From Leptospira noumeaensis (GTDB lineage Bacteria > Spirochaetota > Leptospiria > Leptospirales > Leptospiraceae), in assembly GCF_004770765.1 (NCBI RefSeq), contig NZ_RQFK01000011.1, positions 248,001-312,000 on the forward strand: DNA of 64,000 nt. The letters run 5' to 3'. The notes under the pieces are model-generated. The model saw only the letters and a program-made list of their open reading frames with translations, was not told the DNA's origin and searched no databases. Of this stretch, positions 25,731 through 34,835 are shown in pieces. The position numbers and the translations under genes were made by a program. Every line of letters begins with the position of its first letter. Position 1 is the first letter of the stretch.

Positions 25731-28430
25731 TTACAGTTTACGAGCAATCTCTCGGATCTCGTATGCTTCGATTTCATCACCCACAGAAAAGTCGTTGAAA
25801 CCATCGAGTAAGATACCGCACTCAAATCCACTAAGAACATCAGCCACATCGTCTTTCATACGTTTGAGGTTTTTGATCTTACCTTCCCAAGTGATTTCAC
25901 CAGACTCGCTCGAGATCACTCGAACATAAGCTTGTTTTGTGACCTTACCAGATTTAACCATACAACCTGCAATGTTACCCACTTTAGAAATTTTGAATAC
26001 GTCACGGATTTCTACCTTACCGATTACGTTTTCTACTTTTTCTGGTTCGAGCATTCCTTCCATGGAAGCTTTCACCTCGTTCACAACATCGTAGATGATA
26101 CTGTAGTATTTGATTTCTACTTTTTCTTTCTCTGCAAGAGAGACCGTTTTTGGATTCGCACGAGTGTGGAAACCAATCACGATGGCGTTCGAAGCCGATG
26201 CCAAAATGATATCGGAATCAACTATGGCACCTGTTCCTGCATGGATTACGTTCAGACGAACATCAACAGTAGAAAGTTTTTCTAATGCTTCTTTCACAGC
26301 TTCTGTAGATCCGCGAACGTCCGCTTTGATAATGACTTTGAGTTCTTTGAGAGCACCTTGTTTGATGATCTCACTCATATTGTCGAGAGTCACACGAGTG
26401 GCCGCATTTTTCGATTGGCCTAGTCTTTCATAATCCTGACGGCTATGAGAAATGGTTCGTGCTTCTTTGTCATCAATCACCACATCGAATGGCGCTCCTG
26501 CATCCGGAACTCCATCAAGTCCTGTCACAAGGGCAGGGAAAGAAGGTCCAGCTTCACGGATGGATCTGCCTAAATCGTCATACATGGCTCGCACACGACC
26601 TGCGTGCACTCCCGCAACAAAAGCATCTCCTACACGAAGAGTTCCGTTTTGGATGAGAACCGTTGCCACTGCACCACGACCTGGATCGAGTTTTGCTTCG
26701 ACAATGGTTCCTTTTGCTTTTCGTTTTGGATTGGCTTTGTGGTCGAGAAGTTCTGCTTGGATGATGAGCATCTCAAGAAGTTTATCGATTCCAATATTAC
26801 TTTTTGCAGAGATATCACAGAAGATGGTAGTTCCACCCCACTCTTCCGGTTGTAATCCGTAGTTAGAAAGTTCTTGTCTCACCTTTTCCGGGTTAGCGGC
26901 TGGTAAATCAATTTTGTTTACCGCAACAATGATTGGCACTTCTGCTTCTTTGGCGTGGTTGATGGCTTCAATCGTTTGAGGCATGACCCCATCGTCTGCT
27001 GCAACAACTAACACAACAATGTCAGTAACCGAGGCACCACGTGCTCTCATGGAAGTGAAGGCTTCGTGACCAGGTGTATCGAGGAAAGCGATTTTACCGC
27101 GTTCTGTTTCTACTTGATAAGCACCAATGTGCTGAGTGATTCCACCAGACTCACCTTCTGCCACTCGTGAAGAACGAATGGTATCGAGAAGTTTTGTTTT
27201 ACCATGGTCAACGTGACCCATGATGGTAACCACTGGAGGACGAGTGATGTAGTCTTCCGGTACATCCTTTTCTTCTTCGATGACAGTTTCATCGTAAAGG
27301 GATACAATCTTCACCTTACAACCGTAATCATCGGCAAGGATGGACGCAGTTTCTGCATCAATCACATTATTGATGGTTACCATCATTCCCATTTTCATGA
27401 GTTTACTGATGACTTCACCAGGTTTTAAATTCAGTTTTTTAGCGATTTCTCCCACTTGGATGTTTTCCAAAATGGAGATTTCTTTAGGAACAGCTGCTAA
27501 AGCGGCAGCCTGTGCCTTCTGTTTACGAAAAGATTGTTTGAAAAACTTAGTGTTTTCGTTTTCTTCTCTTCCGCCCTTTTCTTTATCGAATACTTTCTTT
27601 TTGGCACCACTGGCACCGCCAGCGCCGGGAGGTCCACCGGGCGCACCAAAAGGAGCATCACCAGGAGGTCTACCTGCACCAGGGCCACCTTGACCGATGG
27701 GTCTTGCTCCGCGATTCCCTTGGTAGCCACCAGGGCCACCTTGTCCAGGTCCACGATTTCCTTGGTAGCCACCGCCGCCTTGTCCAGGTCCACGATTTCC
27801 TTGGTAGCCACCGCCGCCTTGTCCAGGTCCACGATTTCCTTGGTAGCCACCGCCACCTTGTCCAGGTCCACGATTTCCTTGGTAGCCACCGCCACCTTGT
27901 CCAGGTCCACGATTTCCTTGGTAGCCAGTACCTTGACCTTCCGGTCTTTGGGGACGCGGAGTCGTAGGACGCGAAACAATCGGGTTACGATCTTCTTTTC
28001 TAAAATAACCTTGGTTTCCTCCTCCTTGTTGGCCGCCTTGGCCAGCGCCACCACCGGAGCGGTAGTTAGGAGAAGATGTATCACCAGAAAGGATGGATTC
28101 GGGTTTACGATCCATCGGAGGTCTTTCTCTTTCTGCTTGTGGTTCCGGTTTTCTTTCTGGCCGGGACACAATGGGTGATGCTTGGGAAGGAGCTTGTGGA
28201 CCGGAACCGAGTCCCTGTCTTTTGGCTTCCTCACGAATGAGTTCATTCAAATCCTTCTTTTTGTCCGAAGCAGGAGAAGTTGTTTTGGCTTCTGTGCTTT
28301 GCGGACTCGCACCGGATTCTTTTTTCTCATCTGCAGGTGCCGCTTTTTTCTTGATGACAAGCTTTTTCTTGGTTTTGTCACCACTGGCTCCCTGCTGGAG
28401 GGTTTCTTTAATCGATTTTTGCTCTTCCAT
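25731..28430 (-). CDS. infB: Translation initiation factor IF-2
   Basis: 899 residues. The first third is a long, low-complexity linker rich in Lys/Glu and then Gly/Gln/Arg, including five near-perfect copies of a 13-residue unit [13 protein letters not shown]. The conserved IF2 N-terminal motif near 315-370 is followed by the G domain with G-H-V-D-H-G-K-T (near 403), D-T-P-G-H and N-K-I-D, then domains II to IV ending [13 protein letters not shown]. It delivers initiator tRNA to the 30S subunit. It is co-transcribed with nusA (gap 15) and rbfA. Confidence 0.97.
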   Translation of the reverse strand: MEEQKSIKETLQQGASGDKTKKKLVIKKKAAPADEKKESGASPQSTEAKTTSPASDKKKDLNELIREEAKRQGLGSGPQAPSQASPIVSRPERKPEPQAERERPPMDRKPESILSGDTSSPNYRSGGGAGQGGQQGGGNQGYFRKEDRNPIVSRPTTPRPQRPEGQGTGYQGNRGPGQGGGGYQGNRGPGQGGGGYQGNRGPGQGGGGYQGNRGPGQGGGGYQGNRGPGQGGPGGYQGNRGARPIGQGGPGAGRPPGDAPFGAPGGPPGAGGASGAKKKVFDKEKGGREENENTKFFKQSFRKQKAQAAALAAVPKEISILENIQVGEIAKKLNLKPGEVISKLMKMGMMVTINNVIDAETASILADDYGCKVKIVSLYDETVIEEEKDVPEDYITRPPVVTIMGHVDHGKTKLLDTIRSSRVAEGESGGITQHIGAYQVETERGKIAFLDTPGHEAFTSMRARGASVTDIVVLVVAADDGVMPQTIEAINHAKEAEVPIIVAVNKIDLPAANPEKVRQELSNYGLQPEEWGGTTIFCDISAKSNIGIDKLLEMLIIQAELLDHKANPKRKAKGTIVEAKLDPGRGAVATVLIQNGTLRVGDAFVAGVHAGRVRAMYDDLGRSIREAGPSFPALVTGLDGVPDAGAPFDVVIDDKEARTISHSRQDYERLGQSKNAATRVTLDNMSEIIKQGALKELKVIIKADVRGSTEAVKEALEKLSTVDVRLNVIHAGTGAIVDSDIILASASNAIVIGFHTRANPKTVSLAEKEKVEIKYYSIIYDVVNEVKASMEGMLEPEKVENVIGKVEIRDVFKISKVGNIAGCMVKSGKVTKQAYVRVISSESGEITWEGKIKNLKRMKDDVADVLSGFECGILLDGFNDFSVGDEIEAYEIREIARKL
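27719..27930. repeat. 39-base tandem repeat inside infB
   Basis: Five consecutive 39-base units plus a partial one, beginning near 27719, 27761, 27800, 27839, 27878 and 27917, encode the Gly/Gln-rich 13-residue repeat of the IF-2 linker. Copies differ only at a few third positions, so copy number is expected to vary between strains. It is in-frame and therefore not disruptive. Confidence 0.9.
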
Positions 28431-28445
28431 AGTATGCCTTAAAAC

Positions 28446-29843
28446 TTAACCCTCTTCTACCCATTCGATAGATTCACGGAGCAGACGCAAAATTTGCTCT
28501 GCTGTTGTTTTCCCGATTCCGGAAATTTTCGAAAGTTCCTCTTGGCTGAACTCGAGAAGGGTTTCCACATTTTTGATCCCGCCGGCTTCGAGAAGACCAA
28601 CGATCCTTGGAGTGAGTCCAGGAACTTCGGATAACGGAGTGTATCCGGAATCCTCTTCTTCCTCGTCTGCACTTTCACCATATTGGTCATCTGACTCTTC
28701 CATTGCTTCTTGTTGGGCATTGAAGAGTCGATCCAGTTTTTCACGAGCTTCTGGAGAAGCTAGTTCCTGGTTGTATTGGGATACTGTTTTGATATCAATT
28801 TTGAAACCGGAAAGTTGAGATACGAGTTTTACGTTCGATCCGTTGATTCCGATGGCAAGAGAAAGAGATTCATCCGGAACGATGACAAGAGCATCTCCTC
28901 TTTTTCTGTCCACATGCACTTCTACTGGTTTTGCAGGAGAAATAGCATTGGCGATAAATACACTTGGTTCATCCGAATGAAGGACAATGTCGATCCTTTC
29001 GTTTCCAAGTTCTCTGACGATGGCTTGGATCCGAACTCCCTTCATCCCTACGCAAGCACCCACAGGGTCTACGTCAGACTTACTAGTGGTAACAACCACC
29101 TTGGTTCTGTAAGACGGGATACGAGCGACATCACGAATTTCCACGATGCCATCATACACTTCAGGAATTTCCATCTCGAAGAGTTTTTTCACAAAGTCAC
29201 CCGATGCACGGGAGAGTGTGATGACAGGCATTGGTTCGCGGGGTCTGAGTTCTACCCTAGAAATGATGGCTTTCAGACGATCCCCTTGGCGGTATTTTTC
29301 CCCTGGGTTCTGGTCTTTTTTCAGCATGATCCCTTCTACCTTACCGAGGTCGATGGACATGATGTCTTTTTTCCAACGTTGGAAGTACCCGTGAGTGAGT
29401 TCCCCTTCTTTGGATTTATATTCTTGGTAGAGTAATTCCTTTTCCATGTCACGAAGACGTTGGAAAACCATTTGTTTGGCTTGGCTAGAAAGAACCCGAG
29501 AAAGGTCTTGTGGTTTTTCAAACACACGCATTTGGGTTCCCACTTGTGCAGAAGGATCCAATTTGGTTGCTTCTTCCAGAGAAATCTCTAGAGGGTTTGT
29601 TGTTTTATCTTCTACCACGTCACGAAGGACAGAGATGATGATTTCGTTTTTGTTGTCGGACCCGAAGTCTACTTGGCAACGGTCATCTGTTTCCGCTTCC
29701 AATCCGACTTTTTTCCGATAGGCGGCGAGAAGTGAGTCTCGAATGACACCGAGTACGAGTTCTCTATCAAGAGATTTATCCTGACAGAATTGTTGGATGG
29801 CTTCGAATAGCCCAGTTTCTTTCGTTGCTTGTTTTGTCGCCAT
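28446..29843 (-). CDS. nusA: Transcription termination/antitermination factor NusA
   Basis: 465 residues. Domain order: the N-terminal RNA-polymerase-binding part (1-125), S1 domain (about 130-200, with G-x-V-E-G-I-M-L and Y-R-Q-G-D), two KH domains (G-A-C-V-G-M-K-G-V-R-I-Q near 265 and A-I-G-I-N-G-S-N-V-K near 335), and a short C-terminal helix-hairpin-helix (G-I-K-N-V-E-T-L-L and I-S-G-I-G-K-T-T-A) preceded by an acidic linker. It binds the elongating polymerase and modulates pausing. It lies four bases after rimP. Confidence 0.97.
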   Translation of the reverse strand: MATKQATKETGLFEAIQQFCQDKSLDRELVLGVIRDSLLAAYRKKVGLEAETDDRCQVDFGSDNKNEIIISVLRDVVEDKTTNPLEISLEEATKLDPSAQVGTQMRVFEKPQDLSRVLSSQAKQMVFQRLRDMEKELLYQEYKSKEGELTHGYFQRWKKDIMSIDLGKVEGIMLKKDQNPGEKYRQGDRLKAIISRVELRPREPMPVITLSRASGDFVKKLFEMEIPEVYDGIVEIRDVARIPSYRTKVVVTTSKSDVDPVGACVGMKGVRIQAIVRELGNERIDIVLHSDEPSVFIANAISPAKPVEVHVDRKRGDALVIVPDESLSLAIGINGSNVKLVSQLSGFKIDIKTVSQYNQELASPEAREKLDRLFNAQQEAMEESDDQYGESADEEEEDSGYTPLSEVPGLTPRIVGLLEAGGIKNVETLLEFSQEELSKISGIGKTTAEQILRLLRESIEWVEEG

Positions 29844-29847
29844 AGTC

Positions 29848-30336
29848 TTAAATTTCTAAATACAAATTTCCCTTTCGTATTTCTGCGATGGGCATAGATA
29901 CCGATTTTTGGTTCTTTTTGTGTCGAGTTTTACGATCGTAAAGCGTAAGCTCGACAGAATCCCCCGAAACCGGTCCCAAACGATACAATCGTTTGTCCCA
30001 TTTTCCTGCTTCCAGCGGTACTTCTAGTTTGACTAAAAGTCCTTGGAAACGAATTAAATCCTCCGGCAGACGCAAAACACGTTCTGCTCCCGCTGAGGAG
30101 ACTTGGAGAGTGAAATCAAATTCCTCTCCCCATAAATCCAGCTCCTCTTTGAGTCTCCTAGACACAGTCTCACAGTCTTCTAAACTAGCAGAGCCAGTTT
30201 TGTCTGTGAGATGATCCAGTTCAATCTCAATGAGGGCGTGGTTCTTCCGATTCTGTACTTGGAGCGAAAAAAGCGCTAGAGGTGGAGCGAGAACACGTAA
30301 AGTAAGTTCTCTGATGTTTTCCTCGGTATATACCAA
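29848..30336 (-). CDS. rimP: Ribosome maturation factor RimP
   Basis: About 162 residues. Landmarks are E-I-E-L-D-H-L-T-D-K-T-G-S-A-S-L-E-D-C-E, V-S-S-A-G-A-E-R-V-L-R-L-P-E-D, F-Q-G-L-L-V-K-L, and the RimP C-terminal SH3-like strand P-I-A-E-I-R-K-G-N. No ATG is available at the expected site; TTG 30336 is chosen, and a TTG at 30357 is equally possible. It helps 30S maturation and heads the rimP-nusA-infB operon. Confidence 0.88.
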   Translation of the reverse strand: MVYTEENIRELTLRVLAPPLALFSLQVQNRKNHALIEIELDHLTDKTGSASLEDCETVSRRLKEELDLWGEEFDFTLQVSSAGAERVLRLPEDLIRFQGLLVKLEVPLEAGKWDKRLYRLGPVSGDSVELTLYDRKTRHKKNQKSVSMPIAEIRKGNLYLEI

Positions 30337-30350
30337 ACCATTTCCAAAAG

Positions 30351-30366
30351 ATCCCAAAAGGGATCT
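30351..30366. other. Short hairpin in the rimP leader
   Basis: Arms GATCCC (30351-30356) and GGGATC (30361-30366) surround a four-base loop within the predicted 5' leader of rimP. It could affect translation from the non-ATG start. Confidence 0.35.
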
Positions 30367-30383
30367 GTATAAGAGACCCAGCC

Positions 30384-30413
30384 CATGTTAAAATTTAACA
30401 TGTCTACTGTCAA
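30384..30413 (-). promoter_or_regulatory. rimP-operon promoter overlapping a 19-base palindrome
   Basis: On the minus strand a perfect -35 TTGACA (30413-30408), a 17-base spacer and a -10 TAACAT (30390-30385, four of six consensus) stand about 50-70 bases before rimP. A palindrome with 9-base arms CATGTTAAA/TTTAACATG around one central base (30384-30402) covers the -10 and most of the spacer, as an operator would. The plus-strand lipoprotein gene lies on the other side, so both directions may be affected. The binding protein is not known. Confidence 0.55.
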
Positions 30414-30468
30414 CTTAGGAAAAGCGAGTTGTCCTGTAAATAAAAAATTAGGGAATGGATGTTGCACC

Positions 30469-31575
30469 ATGCGAATCCTTTATCTCATCCTCACCCTGAT
30501 CTTTTCCCTTTCCTGCCTTCGCTTCCGCGTGGAAAACTTGAAAGAAGAAATCCTCTTCCGCATCCCCCTTGGACAAACCAATGAAAGTTTTGAAGGTGTC
30601 GTGGTGAACCAAGTCCTCACCAACGTTCCCTTAACCATCCCCAACTCTTCCAATATTAGCGCAATGGCGGACAATAAACAAGCGGTAATCAAACTTTTTG
30701 ATAGAAATGGAAGGCTTGATGCCACTCTAGGAAACCCGGATTTCAAATCCATTTCCGGAATCCCCCATTATCCGTTTCGATTTGGTGGGATCGGAATTGT
30801 TGCCATGAATGAAGACGGAGACCTAATTGTACAAAATCGGATTTCATCGAAGGGAATGGAACTTCCCCAAGGCCAAGAAAACCTATACAAAACGTATAGT
30901 GGTGCCTTTTCTACTCAAGGAACGACGGTATTACCCTCATTCCTTGTACAAATTTCACAAAAAGGTGTCGTGAAATTTATGTTAGGGGCATCTGGAAAAA
31001 ACTCAGAACCCTTTCGTTATATTGAATTCATTCTCCCGGGGGAAGGCGAAAAATTATTTGTCTACCACCGCATTGCAGAAGAAATGCGACTTTCCTATTT
31101 TGAAGAAGGAGAACTCAAAGGGAACTTAAAAGAATCAGGCCTCGATGTGTTTGCGAGTAACGATTCCAAAGAATATGACATCACTCTAGATAAACTTTTG
31201 CCTCATCCAGAAGGTGAGTATGTTCTCGGATCTTTTAGTTATTATTCCAAAAAAGACAAACGGTTTAAGTTTCGTCGGATCTTTCGTTTTGTTTTTGATT
31301 CCAAAAGTTCTGAATTTTTGAAAGAGATCCAAGACCCTTCGGAGATATTATTTTCCATCAGAAACAATGGTGAGTTTTATATTTGGGAAACGGAAGACGG
31401 TGGAAATGCGGCAAGGCTCCAAGTCCACGATAAAGAAGGAAACCATATCAATAATAAACGAATTCCTTTTTCAAGTCCCCGTGGCCAATGGCGAGAAACC
31501 TATACAGATGCTTTTGATAATATTTATTCCGTTCGGATTCGCGCAGGGGCTTTGGAAGTCTATCGTTGGATTTAA
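30469..31575 (+). CDS. Lipoprotein of unknown function
   Basis: 368 residues from ATG 30469; the longer frame would begin inside the palindrome and precedes the signal peptide by 28 residues. The signal peptide M-R-I-L-Y-L-I-L-T-L-I-F-S-L-S-C ends in lipobox Cys16. The mature protein is rich in beta-strands with G-E-Y-V-L-G-S-F and F-R-R-I-F-R-F-V-F-like blades, so a beta-propeller is plausible, but no family is recognised. It directly precedes the NAD(P)HX repair gene with no gap, so it is co-transcribed with it. Confidence 0.75.
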   Translation: MRILYLILTLIFSLSCLRFRVENLKEEILFRIPLGQTNESFEGVVVNQVLTNVPLTIPNSSNISAMADNKQAVIKLFDRNGRLDATLGNPDFKSISGIPHYPFRFGGIGIVAMNEDGDLIVQNRISSKGMELPQGQENLYKTYSGAFSTQGTTVLPSFLVQISQKGVVKFMLGASGKNSEPFRYIEFILPGEGEKLFVYHRIAEEMRLSYFEEGELKGNLKESGLDVFASNDSKEYDITLDKLLPHPEGEYVLGSFSYYSKKDKRFKFRRIFRFVFDSKSSEFLKEIQDPSEILFSIRNNGEFYIWETEDGGNAARLQVHDKEGNHINNKRIPFSSPRGQWRETYTDAFDNIYSVRIRAGALEVYRWI

Positions 31576-33066
31576 ATGAAACAAAAACCCTTATTCACCA
31601 ACCAAGAATCTAAGGCATTAGATTCTCTCACCGCAAAAGAATTAGGGTTTAATGAAGAGACTCTAATGGGAATGGCTGCCCTTTCTGTATTCCATGCCAA
31701 TGAAGATTTATGGAAAACAGCAGAGTCCATTTGGATTCTTTGCGGGACAGGAGGGAATGGTGGGGACGGTTATGCCCTCGCCCACACCCTTCACCAAGAA
31801 GGATATTCTGTTCGTTGTTTTGCCACGTCACCAAACAAATCCGAGGCGGGAAAGTTCTACGAATCTTTGGTTTTAAAAACACTCGGAATCATTGGTAATG
31901 TAGAGGACTTTTATAGAGAATGGGAAGAGGCAGAGGAAGACTCTGTTTTACTTGTGGATGCCCTCCTTGGAACTGGATTCCAGGGAAACCTATCTGAAGT
32001 ACTAATTGAACTCATAGAAACCATCAACGATTCCGATGTCTTTTTTTACCGGTTGTCACTCGACACACCCAGTGGATGGAATCCATACATTCTTGGAGAA
32101 TCGGCAAAAACCAATGTATTTGTGTATGCCGATTCCATTGAAGAACTGGGAACAAGGAAATGGGAAAACATTGGATTTATTTACGAAAAAGATTCCATCA
32201 TTCCTAGATACTATGAATCCATTGGATTTCCAATTCGTACCCACCTAAACAATGATAACTTTTCTAATCGATTCTACCTAGAACCAGATCCAGAATCAGC
32301 AACCTCAGTGATCAAAAGAAAAAACAAAGATCATAAATACAGTGCGGGGTCTGCGATTTTTTTCGGTGGGGAACAAGGAATGGAAGGCGCGATCCTCCTA
32401 TCCGAAGAAGCCTTTTCACGACTCGGTGGAGGGATTAGTAAAATCTTCTCCCCATCTTCTCAAATGACATCTCTCATTTTAAAAGATGATCTATCTAAAA
32501 TGGCAAAAACCTCACCGTTTTCAGAAATTTCCGAAGATCCTTTTTTTTCGAAAACAAAAACAATCGTTGTCGGGCCTGGCCTCACAAAGTATCCAAAAGA
32601 ATTGGAAGGATGGAATTTACCTGAAGGTAAAAAAATGATTTTGGATGCAGGGGCCATTCCCAGTTTTGGAATGAAACTCCCCAATGGAAAAAATATCCTA
32701 CTCACCCCCCATGTGGGAGAATTAAATCGAATGACTGGAAAAACTCATAATTCTGTCCAGACCGCCTATGATACGTTAATCGAATTCTGTCCACAAAACA
32801 ATGTATATGTGTTACTCAAATCTTTTGTCAGCCTTCTTGTTTGTCCCGATGGTTCTTCTTATGTTTGGGAATCACCCAATCCAAAACTCGCAACCATGGG
32901 AACGGGAGATTTGTTATCAGGAATTTTAGCAAGATACCTGAGTTTGGATTTTGAAATACCTGAATCGGTTCAACTAGCCCTATCCTTTTTGGATCATTCC
33001 AAACAATTGGAAGAACCTTATCCATCGGCACACCAAATTCTAAAATCCCTTGTGGAGTTAGTATAA
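31576..33066 (+). CDS. nnr: Bifunctional NAD(P)H-hydrate epimerase/dehydratase
   Basis: 496 residues, the standard fused size. The N-terminal YjeF epimerase half has C-G-T-G-G-N-G-G-D-G-Y-A-L-A (about 56-69), V-D-A-L-L-G-T-G (near 127) and L-D-T-P-S-G (family V-D-I-P-S-G). The C-terminal ribokinase-like dehydratase half has A-I-F-F-G-G, V-V-G-P-G-L, L-T-P-H-V-G-E and the phosphate-binding G-T-G-D-L-L-S-G (near 440). It repairs hydrated NADH/NADPH, using ATP or ADP for the dehydration step. It abuts the lipoprotein and the next small gene. Confidence 0.94.
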   Translation: MKQKPLFTNQESKALDSLTAKELGFNEETLMGMAALSVFHANEDLWKTAESIWILCGTGGNGGDGYALAHTLHQEGYSVRCFATSPNKSEAGKFYESLVLKTLGIIGNVEDFYREWEEAEEDSVLLVDALLGTGFQGNLSEVLIELIETINDSDVFFYRLSLDTPSGWNPYILGESAKTNVFVYADSIEELGTRKWENIGFIYEKDSIIPRYYESIGFPIRTHLNNDNFSNRFYLEPDPESATSVIKRKNKDHKYSAGSAIFFGGEQGMEGAILLSEEAFSRLGGGISKIFSPSSQMTSLILKDDLSKMAKTSPFSEISEDPFFSKTKTIVVGPGLTKYPKELEGWNLPEGKKMILDAGAIPSFGMKLPNGKNILLTPHVGELNRMTGKTHNSVQTAYDTLIEFCPQNNVYVLLKSFVSLLVCPDGSSYVWESPNPKLATMGTGDLLSGILARYLSLDFEIPESVQLALSFLDHSKQLEEPYPSAHQILKSLVELV

Positions 33067-33678
33067 ATGGGAAAAGGATTCCACTCACGTTCGCCGGAAG
33101 AATTTCGCGAATACCTAAAACAAATCGGCGATAAAAACAAAAAAACCAGATGGAGACAAATTGTCATCCTGATTGATTTAGTCCTAGTGATTCTTATTTT
33201 TTATATTGGGTTTCGGGCCTTAAACCCAGGGAATTTTCAAAACAGAACTCAGTCCGACAAACAGATCGTAGACGGATATCCAACTTATTTGACTCTTTCC
33301 CGCGAAGAAGATGAAAAGTTCCAAGGTTATTTTTTATTTATCGAAAATAATACAAAAAATCCACTTCAAGTTCCAAATCCTAACTGGAAATCCGAATTTC
33401 GTATCAAAACAAGGCAAGGGGTTTTGTGTTTCCAGGAAGAAATCATTTGGGAGAACCGAACCATTCCCCCGAATGCCAACGGATTTTTATACCATTCTGT
33501 TTCCAAAGAAAAATGGAAGTCCCTAATTTCCGATTGCCGAAAGGAAATTTTTGATGAAGATGCCTCTATCTTTCGTTCGAAGTTTCGTTCCCTCGATTTA
33601 GGTTTTTATTCACAAGTGCTCATCCATTCCGAAGACAGAACGTACACTTTTCAAATCAAACAAAAACCCTATAAATGA
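33067..33678 (+). CDS. Small single-pass membrane protein, function unknown
   Basis: 203 residues. A basic, cytoplasmic N-terminus is followed by one TM helix (about 32-52: I-V-I-L-I-D-L-V-L-V-I-L-I-F-Y-I-G-F) and a periplasmic beta-rich domain with a Cys pair (C119-like in V-L-C-F-Q and S-D-C-R). It starts directly after the nnr stop, so it belongs to that operon. No family recognised. Confidence 0.75.
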   Translation: MGKGFHSRSPEEFREYLKQIGDKNKKTRWRQIVILIDLVLVILIFYIGFRALNPGNFQNRTQSDKQIVDGYPTYLTLSREEDEKFQGYFLFIENNTKNPLQVPNPNWKSEFRIKTRQGVLCFQEEIIWENRTIPPNANGFLYHSVSKEKWKSLISDCRKEIFDEDASIFRSKFRSLDLGFYSQVLIHSEDRTYTFQIKQKPYK

Positions 33679-33696
33679 TAATGAAAAATAGGAATC

Positions 33697-33780
33697 TCAA
33701 GTAATCCTTAGAGAACTAGAAACAACCTTTCCCTCAAGTACAATCAAATCCCCACCTACCAGTATTGTTCTAAGTTCCAT
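33697..33780 (-). pseudogene. Possible C-terminal remnant of an amidohydrolase
   Basis: A 27-codon frame reads M-E-L-R-T-I-L-V-G-G-D-L-I-V-L-E-G-K-V-V, like the closing strands of amidohydrolases (R-x-x-x-V-G-G-x-x-V-x-x-G). An in-frame stop lies just upstream, so at best a decayed fragment survives. Chance similarity cannot be excluded. Confidence 0.25.
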
Positions 33781-33798
33781 ATCTTTTTTTAAGCATCA

Positions 33799-34218
33799 TT
33801 ATCTTTCGAGTGTTACCGCAGGATATTCTTCTAAATAACTTTCACCATTCACACCGTAATAAATTACTTTTCTGTTAGTAAAATCAGCATCATATCCTAC
33901 TACACCTGCTTCCCAAGTTGCCTTTAAAAATTCGGGGAAGGTACTTTTTCCTTCTTGGTCAGTCCGGATTGCCTTAATTAAATCTTCTCGGTGAAACTTC
34001 GGAATTTCATGGACTCCTGACACAAGTGGATTTCCCTGTTGGACAACAGAGCCTTCTTTCATTATGTAGATGGCTTGGCAAGAAGGAAGATACCATCGAT
34101 TCATAAGAACGCCGGCTTCTCTTAGAACTTCCGCTAAGATTGGGAACCCGCCTACTTTCGGACGAATGGACATCGCAAATTTTTGGGCTTCTGTTAGTTT
34201 TGTTGTTAGGTTGGACAT
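33799..34218 (-). CDS. DUF1398-like protein
   Basis: 139 residues from ATG 34218, preceded by GAGGAG at ideal spacing. The protein looks like the small DUF1398 family: F-P-I-L-A-E-V-L-R-E-A-G-V, I-Y-I-M-K-E-G-S-V-V, F-L-K-A-T-W-E-A-G-V-V-G-Y-D-A-D-F and V-I-Y-Y-G-V-N-G-E-S-Y-L-E-E-Y-P. Function unknown; it lies ten bases after the MarR gene and is likely its regulated partner. Confidence 0.75.
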   Translation of the reverse strand: MSNLTTKLTEAQKFAMSIRPKVGGFPILAEVLREAGVLMNRWYLPSCQAIYIMKEGSVVQQGNPLVSGVHEIPKFHREDLIKAIRTDQEGKSTFPEFLKATWEAGVVGYDADFTNRKVIYYGVNGESYLEEYPAVTLER

Positions 34219-34228
34219 TGTGTTCTCC

Positions 34229-34699
34229 TCATTCAATTGGGTTTAAGTTTAGTTTATGTGCTTCTGCGAGTTTCACGAGAGTTTTGCGTAGTTCCTCTTT
34301 TTCTGATTTGGAGAGCAAAGAGAAAAAAGCGGAATCGTTTTCATCTGCAATCAATGAAAGTTTTGGGACAAGTTTTATCCCTTCTTTCGTCAGTTTGATT
34401 TCTTGGTAACGCCGATCTCCACTTGCTTCTTCGCGACTCACAAGTCCTTTGCCTAGTAGCCTGTCGATGAGTTTGGAAACTGCTCCCCGACTAAGGCCAG
34501 TACTCTCTGCGATGATACTAGGCGAAGTGTTGGTTTCAAAAGAATACATTTCACGAAGGATCACCCATTCAGCAACTGTCACATCCAAAGCGGCAAGTTT
34601 CGAAGCAAAAGTATGCGAAACCGCATTGGAAACAACCCGCAAATGGTATCCCAAGTGAGACTTTAAGTGGCTAGGCTCTAAATCTTGTTTTTTGGGCAT
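34229..34699 (-). CDS. MarR-family transcriptional regulator
   Basis: 156 residues. The winged helix lies at about 40-115: V-A-E-W-V-I-L-R-E-M, S-P-S-I-I-A-E-S-T-G-L-S-R-G-A-V-S-K-L-I-D-R-L-L-G-K-G-L-V, then wing S-G-D-R-R-Y-Q-E-I-K-L-T-K-E-G. Flanking helices make the dimer interface. A strong promoter with an operator between -35 and -10 is placed so that transcription would begin at or next to the start codon, and no ribosome site exists upstream, so the mRNA may be leaderless. Autorepression is likely. Confidence 0.9.
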   Translation of the reverse strand: MPKKQDLEPSHLKSHLGYHLRVVSNAVSHTFASKLAALDVTVAEWVILREMYSFETNTSPSIIAESTGLSRGAVSKLIDRLLGKGLVSREEASGDRRYQEIKLTKEGIKLVPKLSLIADENDSAFFSLLSKSEKEELRKTLVKLAEAHKLNLNPIE

Positions 34700-34706
34700 A
34701 AACTCA

Positions 34707-34735
34707 ATATAGTTTCCTAGTAAACTATTGTCAAG
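34707..34735 (-). promoter_or_regulatory. marR promoter with embedded operator
   Basis: Minus strand: perfect -35 TTGACA (34735-34730), exactly 17 bases, and -10 TATATT (34712-34707). An inverted repeat ATAGTTT/AAACTAT (34710-34729, six-base centre) fills the spacer and the edge of the -10. The predicted start is about the A of the ATG at 34699. Confidence 0.7.
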
Positions 34736-34835
34736 GAAATTAAATTGAAAATTAAATCTTGCTACGCTTTTTTAGATTATTAATTTGTGTAAGTTACAGC
34801 GTACAGCGGTTAGAAAATATGATTAGATCGAAGAT

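Noticed and set aside
27719..27930. CRISPR-like regular spacing of repeats
   Set aside because: The units are contiguous with no unique spacers and encode an in-frame protein repeat.
27534..28178. Long plus-strand open frame (214 codons) opposite infB, with Arg/Ser/Thr-rich repeats
   Set aside because: It is the antisense of the IF-2 Gly-rich linker; the repeats simply mirror the 39-base units.
28776..29435. Plus-strand frame of 219 codons opposite nusA
   Set aside because: Antisense shadow of nusA; its composition is that of reverse-complemented coding sequence.
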